Source: Oscillospiraceae bacterium (GTDB lineage Bacteria; Bacillota; Clostridia; Oscillospirales; Ruminococcaceae). From it: a stretch of DNA of 64,000 bases. Position 1 is the stretch's first letter. Each line of letters begins with the position of its first letter. The position numbers were made by a program, and so were the translations under genes. Where the stretch lies: assembly GCA_009777415.1 (NCBI GenBank), contig WRLX01000001.1:1-64000 (forward strand), given 5' to 3'. The notes beneath the pieces are model-generated. The model worked only from the letters and a program-made list of their open reading frames with translations, searched no databases and was not told the origin of the DNA. Shown one piece after another: positions 38,366 through 48,325 of this stretch.

Positions 38366-39211
38366 TTAATCCCAATCAATAGCCACAGTCGCTCTGATTT
38401 CATCAAACGACACCTCATCGCCGACAAACGCCGACAGTTTCTCCTCAAAAGCAACGACAGCCTCCCTTTGAATCGGAATATTCGCAAACCAACTCAATTT
38501 ATCCTCAACCATTTCCAAAGTGATTCCCTCGGCGCGATAATCATCGGGTGTGTGCAAATAAAACCACATTGGCGTAAACACCTTCCCGTTGTGGTAGAGG
38601 GTGTAATCAGACACAAAATATTCCATTATTGCCGCTTCGTCAAGAGAAACAATTAGCGCGATTTCTTCATCTGTGAAGTAGTTTGTTTCGCTAAATCCAT
38701 TCCGAATCCCGATGGATTGGTCTTCTTTTAGGATTGCTTCCAGTTCGTCAATGGGAACATTAAAAGCTTTGATGAACGAATAAAGGTTGGGGTAATCCAT
38801 TAAACTTGTTGCAGGTCTTTCTCTAAGATTTTCCATACGCTCTGCAAACCATCCTCCATCCTCTTCGTTGCCGACAAATACATCAATATAATGGAGTTCT
38901 ATCCACTCAATTTTCGCATCCCACGGCCCTTCAGAACACGGCATTGTAAACAGCGACAACGCAAACGAACCGCCCCCGGCTTCCCTCGTGTCATTGAAGG
39001 GATTTGGCATTCCGGCTGTTTCATATGGGTCTGATTGTGGTTGTTGCGTTGATAGCGGTTGAGGCGAATCGGTAGTTGCTTCTTCTGTCAAAGCTTCCGT
39101 TTTTAACTCGGTTGTGTTAGTTTCTTGCGATGTACTAATCGTATCGGTTTGAGTACACGCTGTTGATATAGCTAAAATCAACAGCAGGGATAGTGTTAAT
39201 AATTTTTTCAT
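38366..39211 (-). CDS. Lipoprotein of unknown function
   Basis: MKKLLTLSLLLILAISTACTQTDT lipobox. Confidence 0.75.
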   Translation of the reverse strand: MKKLLTLSLLLILAISTACTQTDTISTSQETNTTELKTEALTEEATTDSPQPLSTQQPQSDPYETAGMPNPFNDTREAGGGSFALSLFTMPCSEGPWDAKIEWIELHYIDVFVGNEEDGGWFAERMENLRERPATSLMDYPNLYSFIKAFNVPIDELEAILKEDQSIGIRNGFSETNYFTDEEIALIVSLDEAAIMEYFVSDYTLYHNGKVFTPMWFYLHTPDDYRAEGITLEMVEDKLSWFANIPIQREAVVAFEEKLSAFVGDEVSFDEIRATVAIDWD

Positions 39212-39326
39212 ATTAAAGACCATTCCTTTCCGACGCCAACGAGTCGTGAAGATTCGCCGTGTCTAACAGCCTGCTCGAAGCGGAGCTTCGACCCGCTGTT
39301 TTTCTTCAAACTTAGTATTCTCCTTA

Positions 39327-41177
39327 TTAATATACAAATGTACCGCTCGGGAAATAATTTACCGGATTTACAAGTGAACCATTCACCCTTATTTCAAAAT
39401 GCAGGTGAGTGCCGTAAATGTTTTTAGGGATTACATTGCCGGACCACCCTGCTTTACCTAACATAGTGCCGTTGGTAACCGTAGCATCCTTTCTTACGGA
39501 AGCAGGGATAGTGCTATTGCCGGCAGCATCGGTTCCGAAGTGTGCGTAAAGTGTACGGCGATTTGAATTTGAACCTGTATGCTGGATTTCTACACAATGA
39601 CCATAATTCCCCAAAAATCCTGACCACTCAACCGTTCCGGCGGCAACGGAGTAAACGCTCATTCCGTATGTCCGATAACCGCCCCCTTCTTTGTTGACAA
39701 TATCAAGTCCTCGGTGGCACATGGAGCTTCCGCAAGTCCCGTAACAATCTGAATAATGAGGGTATCCGTGTGAAATTTTGTTAGCGAATCCGGTTCTCGC
39801 CCTGAACATATATGCCCACTCAGGTCGCCTTATGCTTATTGAGTAAGAACCGGAAGAGCCGGAAGTATAGCTGACTTTGATATAATAAGACTTTCCAGCC
39901 TCAAACGAAGCGGTCATCGTTGCGAATCGTCCGATTGAGTTTGTATTTGTATTTGAGGTTGTGCCGTACCAAGATAAATCCGATGCACCGGAAAATATAT
40001 CTATCCTGCAAATTGAGTTAGGCGGTGCGAGCAAACTTATTTCCACCGCGGAATTAGTGTTGTTGTATAGCCTGAAAAAGTCTTCATCGCCCGGGCCTAT
40101 CATTCCCGCAATGTCTACCAAATCTCCCGGAATAGGGTTAGCCCTGTTAAATCCGTCATTGTTTTCCCTTTCCGAAATCGTTTGCGGGTTATTTCCGTTA
40201 GGATTCGGCATCCATAAAGCTTCAAGGTATACCGTCCCGCTACCTGTTATTTTAGCTTTTTCGCCGACTTGGTAAATAATACTGCTGGATGCAGACCTCC
40301 AACCTCTAAATGAAAAACCGGCTTTTGACAGATTAGGGCTTCCCACTGTTATGGTGCTGCCCGACAGTATATTAAGATGAGGCAGCGGCACTGTTCCGCT
40401 CCCGCCGTTTGCTCCGTATGCGACTGTAATATAAACAGGCGTGCCACCGGAACGTCCACCGCTGTTTTGCCGTATCATTGACGTACCGTATTCCACGTAA
40501 TCAATCACCGAAAAATCAGCTTGTGCAAATAAAATATCGGTAAACTCTTCGCTTTGCCGAGCCCAATCTTCCCTTTCGATGACATACGCCTCGGTAAGCA
40601 ACTCCGAATAAACACAGGTTAGACTTCCGTCTGTGTTGCCGTAAAAATGCCGCGAGTAGCCGCCGTAATACAAGTCACCGTATATTTCCTCATATGGCGA
40701 TGTCTCAAATCCGGAACGCTCGGCGAAAACGCCGGAGTCGTTGTGGTAAATCATGTAGCCGAACGGCGAAAGTTCTATCAAAGTGTATAGATTTTCGGCA
40801 AAGTCATAAAGAGCCTCAATGCGGGCTATAGCCCAATCAACAGAGTGCGTTTCCTTAACAGATTCCAAAACGGATTCGGACACCCTAAACTCCTTGTATT
40901 CCGCTTTATCTTCCGTCACATCCTCCGCCGGATAGTCCATAGGCGCATCAAACTGCAACCTTTCAATGGAGTTGTTAAACACATCTAACAGGCGTTGCCC
41001 TTTTGGAGTTTGAAAATCGGGAATTTCGGTTGTTTTGTAGATTTTTCCTCCCGATTCTGCAATCTCGTCGCCAAACCTTTCTGTGATTTCTACCCTAACC
41101 GCACCTATTGTACCAATAACAACGGCAAATATCAACGCCATGCCGATTAGCTTTTTAGTTTTCCTTAATTTTCCCAT
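39327..41177 (-). CDS. Secreted M23 peptidase with InlB-like beta-grasp and PPC domains
   Basis: HRGLD and HLHFEI LytM motifs; VAYGANGGSGTVP...GFSFRGWRSAS; PPC-like ERENNDGFNRANPI. Confidence 0.85.
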   Translation of the reverse strand: MGKLRKTKKLIGMALIFAVVIGTIGAVRVEITERFGDEIAESGGKIYKTTEIPDFQTPKGQRLLDVFNNSIERLQFDAPMDYPAEDVTEDKAEYKEFRVSESVLESVKETHSVDWAIARIEALYDFAENLYTLIELSPFGYMIYHNDSGVFAERSGFETSPYEEIYGDLYYGGYSRHFYGNTDGSLTCVYSELLTEAYVIEREDWARQSEEFTDILFAQADFSVIDYVEYGTSMIRQNSGGRSGGTPVYITVAYGANGGSGTVPLPHLNILSGSTITVGSPNLSKAGFSFRGWRSASSSIIYQVGEKAKITGSGTVYLEALWMPNPNGNNPQTISERENNDGFNRANPIPGDLVDIAGMIGPGDEDFFRLYNNTNSAVEISLLAPPNSICRIDIFSGASDLSWYGTTSNTNTNSIGRFATMTASFEAGKSYYIKVSYTSGSSGSYSISIRRPEWAYMFRARTGFANKISHGYPHYSDCYGTCGSSMCHRGLDIVNKEGGGYRTYGMSVYSVAAGTVEWSGFLGNYGHCVEIQHTGSNSNRRTLYAHFGTDAAGNSTIPASVRKDATVTNGTMLGKAGWSGNVIPKNIYGTHLHFEIRVNGSLVNPVNYFPSGTFVY

Positions 41178-41204
41178 ATTAACCCCCACTTGCAAAAATA
41201 AACC

Positions 41205-42416
41205 TCAATTGCTTTTATCAATCATAGCCTTAGGTTTAATCACCGTATCGTCCTTTAGTTTTACTCTATGTCCGATAACGGCGACTCCCCAAATTTCATC
41301 GTTTATATTCTCGATTCTTTCCGGGCGTTCGCCAATCTGCACATTTTCGCCGATTAGCGTGTCTTCGCCTACAATTGCGTATTGGATAACCGCGCCTTTT
41401 TTAATATACGCACCCGGCATGATAATGCTGTCGTGGACTGCCGCGCCTTTTTCGACTGTAACTCCCGCGAACAGGATTGACGAATCCACCCGCCCGTTAA
41501 TGTTACAGCCTTCCGAAATCATTGAGTTTTCAATAACGCATTCACCCCCGCAGAAATGGGGAGGCATAATCTCGTTGCGCGAATAAACCCGCCAAGCAGG
41601 GTCGTATAAATCTAAGGGGACTTTCGGGTCAAGAAGGTCCATATTAGCTTCCCACAGGCTGTCAATAGTTCCGACATCTTTCCAGTAAGAATCAAAGTTA
41701 TAGGCGACCATTTTACAACCGTCTTTCAGCATATCCGGGATTATATTCCCGCCGAAGTCTTTTTTTGCGGTTTGGTCTTGTTCGTTTGCGATAAGGTATT
41801 TTTTGAGTTTTTGCCATGAATAGATATACACGCCCATTGATGCCAAATTGGACTTCGGCTCGGCGGGTTTTTCGGCAAACTCGGTAATAATTCCGTTTTC
41901 ATCGGCAGACATGATTCCAAAGCGGGATGCTTCTTCCCACGGGACTTCCAATACTGCTATAGTCACGTCCGCTTCTTGCATTTTGTGATAATCGAGCATT
42001 TTCGCATAATCCATCTTATAAATATGGTCGCCTGCCAATATTGCCACATACTCGGGATTATACCTGTCAACAAAGTTCATGTTTTGGTAAATCGCGTTGG
42101 CTGTTCCCGAATACCACGACTTTCCTTCCGGGTTTTCATAGGGTGCAAGTACATGGACTCCTCCGTGGATGCTGTTTAGTCCCCACGGATGACCATTCCC
42201 TATGTACTCGTTGAGTACAAGCGGTAAATACTGTGTAAGCACACCCACGGTGTCAAATCCCGAATTGACACAGTTTGACAGCGGGAAGTCAATCAGTCTG
42301 TATTTCCCCCCGTAAGGGACGGCGGGTTTTGCCATATCTTGCGTGAGTGCGTACAGCCTTGAGCCTTGTCCCCCCGCCAAAATCATAGCCACACATTCTT
42401 TTTTAACGTGTCTCAT
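41205..42416 (-). CDS. glgC: Glucose-1-phosphate adenylyltransferase GlgC
   Basis: [43 protein letters not shown]. Confidence 0.95.
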   Translation of the reverse strand: MRHVKKECVAMILAGGQGSRLYALTQDMAKPAVPYGGKYRLIDFPLSNCVNSGFDTVGVLTQYLPLVLNEYIGNGHPWGLNSIHGGVHVLAPYENPEGKSWYSGTANAIYQNMNFVDRYNPEYVAILAGDHIYKMDYAKMLDYHKMQEADVTIAVLEVPWEEASRFGIMSADENGIITEFAEKPAEPKSNLASMGVYIYSWQKLKKYLIANEQDQTAKKDFGGNIIPDMLKDGCKMVAYNFDSYWKDVGTIDSLWEANMDLLDPKVPLDLYDPAWRVYSRNEIMPPHFCGGECVIENSMISEGCNINGRVDSSILFAGVTVEKGAAVHDSIIMPGAYIKKGAVIQYAIVGEDTLIGENVQIGERPERIENINDEIWGVAVIGHRVKLKDDTVIKPKAMIDKSN

Positions 42417-42420
42417 ACTT

Positions 42421-42492
42421 TTACACCATTCCTTTCCGGCAATAACAAGCCATAAAAGTGCGTTTACCGCACAACATCAGATTTATTTTCAA
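42421..42492 (-). CDS. Candidate 23-aa repeat-encoded peptide [23 protein letters not shown]
   Basis: TTG...TAA, stop just upstream of the glgC ATG. Confidence 0.35.
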   Translation of the reverse strand: MKINLMLCGKRTFMACYCRKGMV

Positions 42493-42497
42493 GTGTT

Positions 42498-42569
42498 TTA
42501 CACCATTCCTTTCCGGCAATAACAAGCTATAAAAGTGCGTTTACCGCACAACATCAGATTTATTTTCAA
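42498..42569 (-). CDS. Candidate 23-aa repeat-encoded peptide [23 protein letters not shown]
   Basis: TTG...TAA in tandem unit. Confidence 0.35.
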   Translation of the reverse strand: MKINLMLCGKRTFIACYCRKGMV

Positions 42570-42597
42570 GTGTTTTACACCATTCCTTTTCTTATTT

Positions 42598-44568
42598 TTA
42601 GTCGGCTTCAGTGTCTTTATTTGCGCCTTTTTTTGGTTTATTTTCGGTTTTTTTTAACGGTTTAAGGAAAAATGCCGACATCGGCGCGATTTTCACGGTA
42701 ATCGAGTAATTTTCGCCGTGCATCAAGTTTTTCTCGGGGACAGCCGTAATATTGTCGTTTACAAGTCCGCTCCCGCCGAATGCTTCATCATCGGTGGAAA
42801 AAACCTGAACATAATCGCCCGCATAAGGAACGCCGAACGAATACTCCTCGTGCACTCGCGGCAGGAAGTTGCAGACTACTATCAGTTCGTCCGCCCCGTC
42901 CGGAGTATTATCGGGGTTTGACGTTAATCTGCGGAACACAATAACGCTGTTCATATTATCATCGGGGACAATCCATTTAAACCCGCTCCAGTCGCTTTCG
43001 TTTTCCCACAGTTCTCTCGATGTCAAATAAAACTTGTTTAAATCGCGGACAAAATCGTGCATCTTTGCGTGTTCGTCATATTCAAGTACGCTCCAGTCAA
43101 GCTCGGATGCAAAGTTCCATTCCTTGAACTGGGCGAACTCCTGTCCCATGAACATCAACTTTTTGCCCGGATGCCCCGTCATATATGCCAAAAAAGTTCT
43201 GAGCGAATCAAAGCGTTTGTCGCGTGGCCCGCTCATTTTATCGAGCATTGAGCATTTCCCGTGGACAACTTCATCGTGTGAAATAGGGAGTATATAATTT
43301 TCCGCAAAAGCATAATGGAACGAGAAAGTCAGCATTCCGTGATAATCATGGCGAAATTCGGGACTCATTGACATATAACCGAGCATATCATTCATCCATC
43401 CCATGTTCCACTTGAAATTAAAACCAAGCCCCCCGACATCGGCAGGTTTAGTTACCATGGGCCATGCGGTGGATTCCTCCGCAATCATCAAAACCTTAGG
43501 AAAGTGTTTGAACAAATTGGCATTCAGCTTTTGCAAAAATGAAATTGCTTCGATATTTTCGTGTCCGCCGGATTTGTTCGGTCGCCACTCTTTCCTGTCA
43601 TAGTCGAGATACAGCATTGATGCAACCGCATCAACCCTTAATCCGTCTATATGGTACTCATTCAGCCAATAGTAGGCATTCGATATTAAGAAAGATTGAA
43701 CCTCGCCCTTGCCCCAGTCGAAGATTCTTGTCCCCCAATTGTGATGTTCCCGCTTGAGCGGGTCGGAGTATTCATAACAGCATTCGCCGTCAAATTCATA
43801 CAATCCCGCCGCATCTTTCGGGAAATGCGCGGGCACCCAGTCCAAAATAACGCCTATATTATGACAGTGACAGTAGTCAATGAACTGCATAAAATCATGC
43901 GGGGTTCCAAAGCGGGAGGTCGGCGCGTAATAACCTATTCCCTGATACCCCCACGAGCCGTCAAACGGAAACTCGGCATTGGGCATCAACTCAATATGGG
44001 TGTACCCCATTTTTTTTACATAAGGGATTAACTCACTTGCAACCTCCATGTAATTAAAAAGACCGTTTTCGTTTCTTTTCTGCCATGAACCCAAATGAAC
44101 CTCGTATATATTCATGGGTGAACGATAGACATCGCAGTTTTTGACTTTTTCGCGCCAAGACTCATCTTTCCACTTGTATCCCGAAATATCAAAAAGTTTA
44201 GTCGCGGTATCCGGGCGGGTTTCCATATGAAATCCATATGGGTCGGCTTTTAACTTAATCCTGCCCTCAGGTGTCTCAATTGAGTATTTATACGAGTCAT
44301 ACTGTTTAAGTGCGGGGACAAAAGCCTCCCACACTCCGGTTGTTTCAATTTGAGACATTTGGTTAATCGCCCTGTCCCACTTGTTAAAGTCACCCACAAC
44401 GCTGACACTCCTTGCGCGGGGAGCCCACACACGAAAAACTACCCCGTTTGACTTGGTAACCGGGCAGGTTGTGAAATGCGCACCGAAAAATTCATAGCCT
44501 CTAAGCAATTCACCCTCTCGGTAAAGGTGCAACGGAATGTTATATTCCTCTTTTATTAAATTAATCAT
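42598..44568 (-). CDS. glgB: 1,4-alpha-glucan branching enzyme GlgB
   Basis: NIYEVHLGSWQK, GYTHIELMPNAEFPFDGSWGYQGIGYYAPTSRFGTP, HIDGLRVDAVASMLYLDY, ISHDEVVHGKCSM. Confidence 0.95.
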   Translation of the reverse strand: MINLIKEEYNIPLHLYREGELLRGYEFFGAHFTTCPVTKSNGVVFRVWAPRARSVSVVGDFNKWDRAINQMSQIETTGVWEAFVPALKQYDSYKYSIETPEGRIKLKADPYGFHMETRPDTATKLFDISGYKWKDESWREKVKNCDVYRSPMNIYEVHLGSWQKRNENGLFNYMEVASELIPYVKKMGYTHIELMPNAEFPFDGSWGYQGIGYYAPTSRFGTPHDFMQFIDYCHCHNIGVILDWVPAHFPKDAAGLYEFDGECCYEYSDPLKREHHNWGTRIFDWGKGEVQSFLISNAYYWLNEYHIDGLRVDAVASMLYLDYDRKEWRPNKSGGHENIEAISFLQKLNANLFKHFPKVLMIAEESTAWPMVTKPADVGGLGFNFKWNMGWMNDMLGYMSMSPEFRHDYHGMLTFSFHYAFAENYILPISHDEVVHGKCSMLDKMSGPRDKRFDSLRTFLAYMTGHPGKKLMFMGQEFAQFKEWNFASELDWSVLEYDEHAKMHDFVRDLNKFYLTSRELWENESDWSGFKWIVPDDNMNSVIVFRRLTSNPDNTPDGADELIVVCNFLPRVHEEYSFGVPYAGDYVQVFSTDDEAFGGSGLVNDNITAVPEKNLMHGENYSITVKIAPMSAFFLKPLKKTENKPKKGANKDTEAD

Positions 44569-44792
44569 CTTACCATAAATTTCCTATACTTGTTATTTTT
44601 GCTAATTATAACACAGAGTAAAATAAAAAGTCAATACTTTTTATAGAATTTCAGCAAAATCCCCAGTTAAATTTGAATAATTTTGTATAAAATCCACAAT
44701 TTTTCTGTAAAACTGTTATGTAAAAGCTATTGTTATAAAAAATGCCGGCAATACACCTAATAAAAAGTTGTAAAAAATATTGTAAATACCTC

Positions 44793-44821
44793 TTGAAAAA
44801 TTTTGTAATCTGATGTAATAT
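44793..44821 (+). promoter_or_regulatory. purF promoter placing the predicted start at or next to the ATG
   Basis: TTGAAA-17-TAATAT; ATG at 44829. Confidence 0.55.
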
Positions 44822-44828
44822 ATATAAT

Positions 44829-46349
44829 ATGAATATTGATTATAAAAAAGAAGACGTATTTTGCGGGTTCGAAGAAGAAGATAAACCGCGCGATGAATGC
44901 GGAGTATTCGGGATTTACTCAAATTCCCCCGGCGATTCGGGAATAAATGTAACCGAGTATTGCTATCGCGCGCTCTACGCTTTACAGCATAGAGGGCAGG
45001 ACAGTTGCGGGATTGTTGTAAACGATTCCGGGGTGTTTGAGTATCACAAAGGGCTGGGGTTAGTGGCGGACAATATAAAGCCGCGGACATTGGAGCGTCT
45101 TTCCCGCTTTTCGGACGGGAAGATTGCGTTGGCACACGTTCGCTATTCGCCGAAGGGGCAGAGGATTCCTCATAATACTCAGCCGTTGGTTGCGCGGCAT
45201 ATTAAAGGGCCGATGTCGATTTCCTTTAACGGGAGTTTAATTAACGGCGCGGGGCTTAGAGAAGAATTCGAGATGAAAGGCGGAATTTTTCATTCAACCT
45301 CCGACGTTGAGGCAATCGCATACGCAATAACCGAGCAAAGGCTCTCCAACCCCACAATTCAGCAGGCTTTGGAGCAGGCGATGTACAAGCTTAAAGGCGC
45401 GTACTCTATGGTAATTATGTCGGCGAAAAAGCTGATTGCCGCCCGTGACCCAAACGGTTTCCGTCCGCTTTGTATTGGGGCTTTGCCGAATGAAAAGGGC
45501 TGGGTAATTGCGAGCGAGTCGTGCGCATTGAACAGTGTCGGCGCAACATTTGTGCGGGATATTTTACCGGGCGAAATTGTTGTTATTAAGGACGGTGAGA
45601 TTAGTTCGATTAACACGCATTGCGCCGACAGAAAGCGGAGCAGTCTGTGCATTTTTGAATACATCTATATTGCCCGCCCGGACAGTGTTATAGAAGGTGC
45701 ATCGGTTCATTCCGCGAGAATAAGAGCGGGGCAGTTTTTGGCGCAGGAGCATCCCGTTAAGGCTGATATAGTCGTCGGCGTTCCCGATTCGGGGTTAGAT
45801 GCGGCGTTGGGGTATTCGCGCGAGTCGGGAATCCCGTATGGAATAGGCTTTATCAAAAACAGGTACATTGAGAGGACATTTATACAGCCTACTCAGAATG
45901 AGCGGGTCAATGCGGTCAAAATAAAGCTGAACCCTTTGGCGGAATCGGTTAAGGACAAAAGCGTGGTAATTATTGATGACAGCATTGTCCGCGGGACTAC
46001 TACGGGCATTATAGTCGAGTTGTTGCGTTCGGCGGGTGCGAAGGAGGTTCATGTGAGGATTTCGTCGCCGCCGTTTGTTCACCCTTGTTATTTCGGGACG
46101 GATATTACAGACCGGGACGCGCTAATCGCCTGCCGCATGAGCCTTGATGAAGTACGGCAGTCTATTAACGCCGATTCATTGGGATTTCTGAGCTTGGAAA
46201 ATGTATCAAAGTTAGCGCCGGATGCCGAGTGCGGTTTTTGTGACGGCTGTTTCAGCGGGAAATACCCGGTGGAAGTTCCCGATGAAGTCCCCGAAGATAA
46301 ATTTAATAAAAGATTTGCACAAAGTGTACAGCTTACTATTGATAATTAA
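44829..46349 (+). CDS. purF: Amidophosphoribosyltransferase PurF
   Basis: DECGVFGIYSNSPG N-terminal nucleophile, ALQHRGQDSCGIVV, VVIIDDSIVRGTTTGIIVELLRSAGAKEVHVRI. Confidence 0.95.
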   Translation: MNIDYKKEDVFCGFEEEDKPRDECGVFGIYSNSPGDSGINVTEYCYRALYALQHRGQDSCGIVVNDSGVFEYHKGLGLVADNIKPRTLERLSRFSDGKIALAHVRYSPKGQRIPHNTQPLVARHIKGPMSISFNGSLINGAGLREEFEMKGGIFHSTSDVEAIAYAITEQRLSNPTIQQALEQAMYKLKGAYSMVIMSAKKLIAARDPNGFRPLCIGALPNEKGWVIASESCALNSVGATFVRDILPGEIVVIKDGEISSINTHCADRKRSSLCIFEYIYIARPDSVIEGASVHSARIRAGQFLAQEHPVKADIVVGVPDSGLDAALGYSRESGIPYGIGFIKNRYIERTFIQPTQNERVNAVKIKLNPLAESVKDKSVVIIDDSIVRGTTTGIIVELLRSAGAKEVHVRISSPPFVHPCYFGTDITDRDALIACRMSLDEVRQSINADSLGFLSLENVSKLAPDAECGFCDGCFSGKYPVEVPDEVPEDKFNKRFAQSVQLTIDN

Positions 46350-46396
46350 TGCAAATATGCAAGTATTTTTGATACGGAATAGTATAAGGAGAGGGC

Positions 46397-46966
46397 ATGA
46401 GGAAAGCTATTATAAACCGACAGACTAAAGAGACCGAAATAGCCGTTTCTTTGATTCTCGAGGGCGGAGATTGTGCCGTGAATACCGGATTGGGTTTTCT
46501 TGACCATATGCTGACTGCTTTTGCAGTGCATGGCGGGTTCGGCTTGCAGTTAGATTGCAAGGGGGATTTGGAGGTTGATTGCCACCATACTGCCGAGGAT
46601 GTCGGGATTGTTCTCGGGAGTGCGTTTAAATCCGCCTTAGGGGGTTTTGACATTAAGCGTTACGGCTCGGCAAGGATTCCCATGGATGAAAGCCTCGCAT
46701 GGTGTGACATTGATATAAGCGGGAGGGCTTTTTTGGTGTTTGATGCCGAGTTTAAGGCTGAAAAGGTCGGTGCGTTTGATACGCAGATGGTTGAGGAGTT
46801 TTTGCGTGCGTTTGCGTTTAATGCGGGAATTACGCTTCATGTCGGGGCATACGGTTGCAACGACCACCACAAGATTGAGGCAATATTTAAGGCGTTGGCA
46901 TATGCTGTGAAGTCGGCAGTTAAGCTGAATGTCGACGGCGTTATTTCCACAAAGGGCGTTTTATAA
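46397..46966 (+). CDS. hisB: Imidazoleglycerol-phosphate dehydratase
   Basis: TGLGFLDHMLTAFAVHGGFGLQLDCKGDLEVDCHHTAEDVGIVLG. Confidence 0.95.
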   Translation: MRKAIINRQTKETEIAVSLILEGGDCAVNTGLGFLDHMLTAFAVHGGFGLQLDCKGDLEVDCHHTAEDVGIVLGSAFKSALGGFDIKRYGSARIPMDESLAWCDIDISGRAFLVFDAEFKAEKVGAFDTQMVEEFLRAFAFNAGITLHVGAYGCNDHHKIEAIFKALAYAVKSAVKLNVDGVISTKGVL

Positions 46967-46997
46967 AGTTGGCATCGGAAAGGGATAGGTCAAAAGC

Positions 46998-47069
46998 TTG
47001 AAACTAAATCCGAAGTTGTGCGGAAAACGCACTTTCACGTCTCGTTGGCATCGGAAAGGAATAGGGTAA
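46998..47069 (+). CDS. Candidate 23-aa repeat-encoded peptide MKLNPKLCGKRTFTSRWHRKGIG
   Basis: TTG...TAA. Confidence 0.35.
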   Translation: MKLNPKLCGKRTFTSRWHRKGIG

Positions 47070-47073
47070 AAGC

Positions 47074-47145
47074 TTGAAATCAAATCCGAAGTTGTGCGGA
47101 AAACGCACTTTCACGTCTCGTTGGCATCGGAAAGGAATAGGGTAA
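47074..47145 (+). CDS. Candidate 23-aa repeat-encoded peptide MKSNPKLCGKRTFTSRWHRKGIG
   Basis: TTG...TAA, stop 2 nt before the GTG at 47148. Confidence 0.35.
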   Translation: MKSNPKLCGKRTFTSRWHRKGIG

Positions 47146-47147
47146 AA

Positions 47148-48323
47148 GTGTTTTTTAATTCGTGGCGATTTTATTCTCTGCACAGAGATGATTATAATAA
47201 ATGTATGAAAACGGTTTTTGCCGATAACCTCAAGGCATTGCGGCAATTAAATTTGGTGGTCGCCATTTTGGCGGCCGGCTTTTCGATTTTCCCGATTTTT
47301 ATTGAAAGAAACTTTTCAAAGGCGTTCATTTACGTTATTGTAGCAGCAATTTCGTTATTACTCGGTCTTATTTCGCGATTTAAACTGAAGGCGGCAAAAA
47401 GAACAGACAATCTGAACAGCCGATTTATTTATGCGATGACCATTTTGTATTATGCAAATGTAATGTTGTTTGGGATTTATTTGGGTGCGTGGGCGATTAC
47501 CGATACTTTAGCGGTGACTTTTATGGGATTTTTGATAGTCGCTTTGTTGCTTTTGGTTAATCCGCCCGTGTTTAATCTATGCCTTACAACTTGTGCATTG
47601 GTCGCTTTTTCGGCATCAAGCGTGCTTTTAAAGGAGTCCGATATTTGGGTTTTCGACATAGCTAACGCGCTGATTGCTTACTGTATGAGTTTGGTTTTCG
47701 GTTGGGTAATGAATATGTACAGGCTGTCCGCTGTTTTAAATGCAAGCCGATTGGAGGAAGAGCGGAGCAAATACTATAGCCAAAGCACTATTGACGAGCT
47801 TACTCAGCTTAAAAATCGCAGGTATTTTATGAACAGGATTGAGCGGTATGTAACTAATTACAGGGACGATGACAAGTGGATTTGTTTGGCGATAATTGAT
47901 ATTGATTATTTTAAAAGGTATAACGACTATTACGGGCATCCTAAAGGGGATGAGGTTTTACGCGCTTTTGGGGAGGCACTCGGCAGTATGCAGTTGCACG
48001 ATGGCGGCGCGGGCGGGATTACTGCCGCGAGGATTGGCGGCGAGGAATTTACACTGCTTTGGTTTGAGCAAGATGCAGAGCGTATTAACTCGATTATTTC
48101 GAGTTTGCAGGAAAAAGTCCGCCAATTGAATTTGATACATGAAAAGTCGGACATTTCCGACCGCGTTACGGTAAGCATCGGTGTTTATGTTGCGGACTGT
48201 TGCGATTCAAACACAGTGCAGGTAGTGTACGACAATGCGGATAAGGCACTTTATGAGGCGAAAAATAACGGGCGGAATTGCGCGGTTATCAATGGTGATT
48301 CGCTTAAACAGTATAGCATATGA
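47148..48323 (+). CDS. Membrane GGDEF-domain diguanylate cyclase
   Basis: Six hydrophobic segments then DELTQLKNRRYFMNRIERY and ARIGGEEFTLLWF; proposed GTG start after repeat RBS (47205 ATG is an alternative). Confidence 0.88.
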   Translation: MFFNSWRFYSLHRDDYNKCMKTVFADNLKALRQLNLVVAILAAGFSIFPIFIERNFSKAFIYVIVAAISLLLGLISRFKLKAAKRTDNLNSRFIYAMTILYYANVMLFGIYLGAWAITDTLAVTFMGFLIVALLLLVNPPVFNLCLTTCALVAFSASSVLLKESDIWVFDIANALIAYCMSLVFGWVMNMYRLSAVLNASRLEEERSKYYSQSTIDELTQLKNRRYFMNRIERYVTNYRDDDKWICLAIIDIDYFKRYNDYYGHPKGDEVLRAFGEALGSMQLHDGGAGGITAARIGGEEFTLLWFEQDAERINSIISSLQEKVRQLNLIHEKSDISDRVTVSIGVYVADCCDSNTVQVVYDNADKALYEAKNNGRNCAVINGDSLKQYSI

Positions 48324-48325
48324 TA

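Larger units (their letters stand above)
42417..42595 (-). repeat. Tandem CGKR leader repeat units (77-bp period) upstream of glgC
   Basis: Minus-strand units ending at 42421, 42498 and 42575; CTTGAAAATAAATCTGATGTTGTGCGGTAAACGCACTTTTATAGCTTGTTATTGCCGGAAAGGAATGGTGTAAAACA. Confidence 0.92.
46968..47147 (+). repeat. Tandem CGKR leader repeat units (76-bp period) upstream of GGDEF gene
   Basis: GTTGGCATCGGAAAGG at 46968, 47044 and 47120; CTTGAAA(C/T)(T/C)AAATCCGAAGTTGTGCGGAAAACGCACTTTCACGTCTC. Confidence 0.92.

Noticed and set aside
46968-47150. Tandem 76-bp units considered as a CRISPR array
   Set aside because: Units are contiguous with no variable spacers, lie directly upstream of a start codon, and encode an in-frame ORF; no cas genes.
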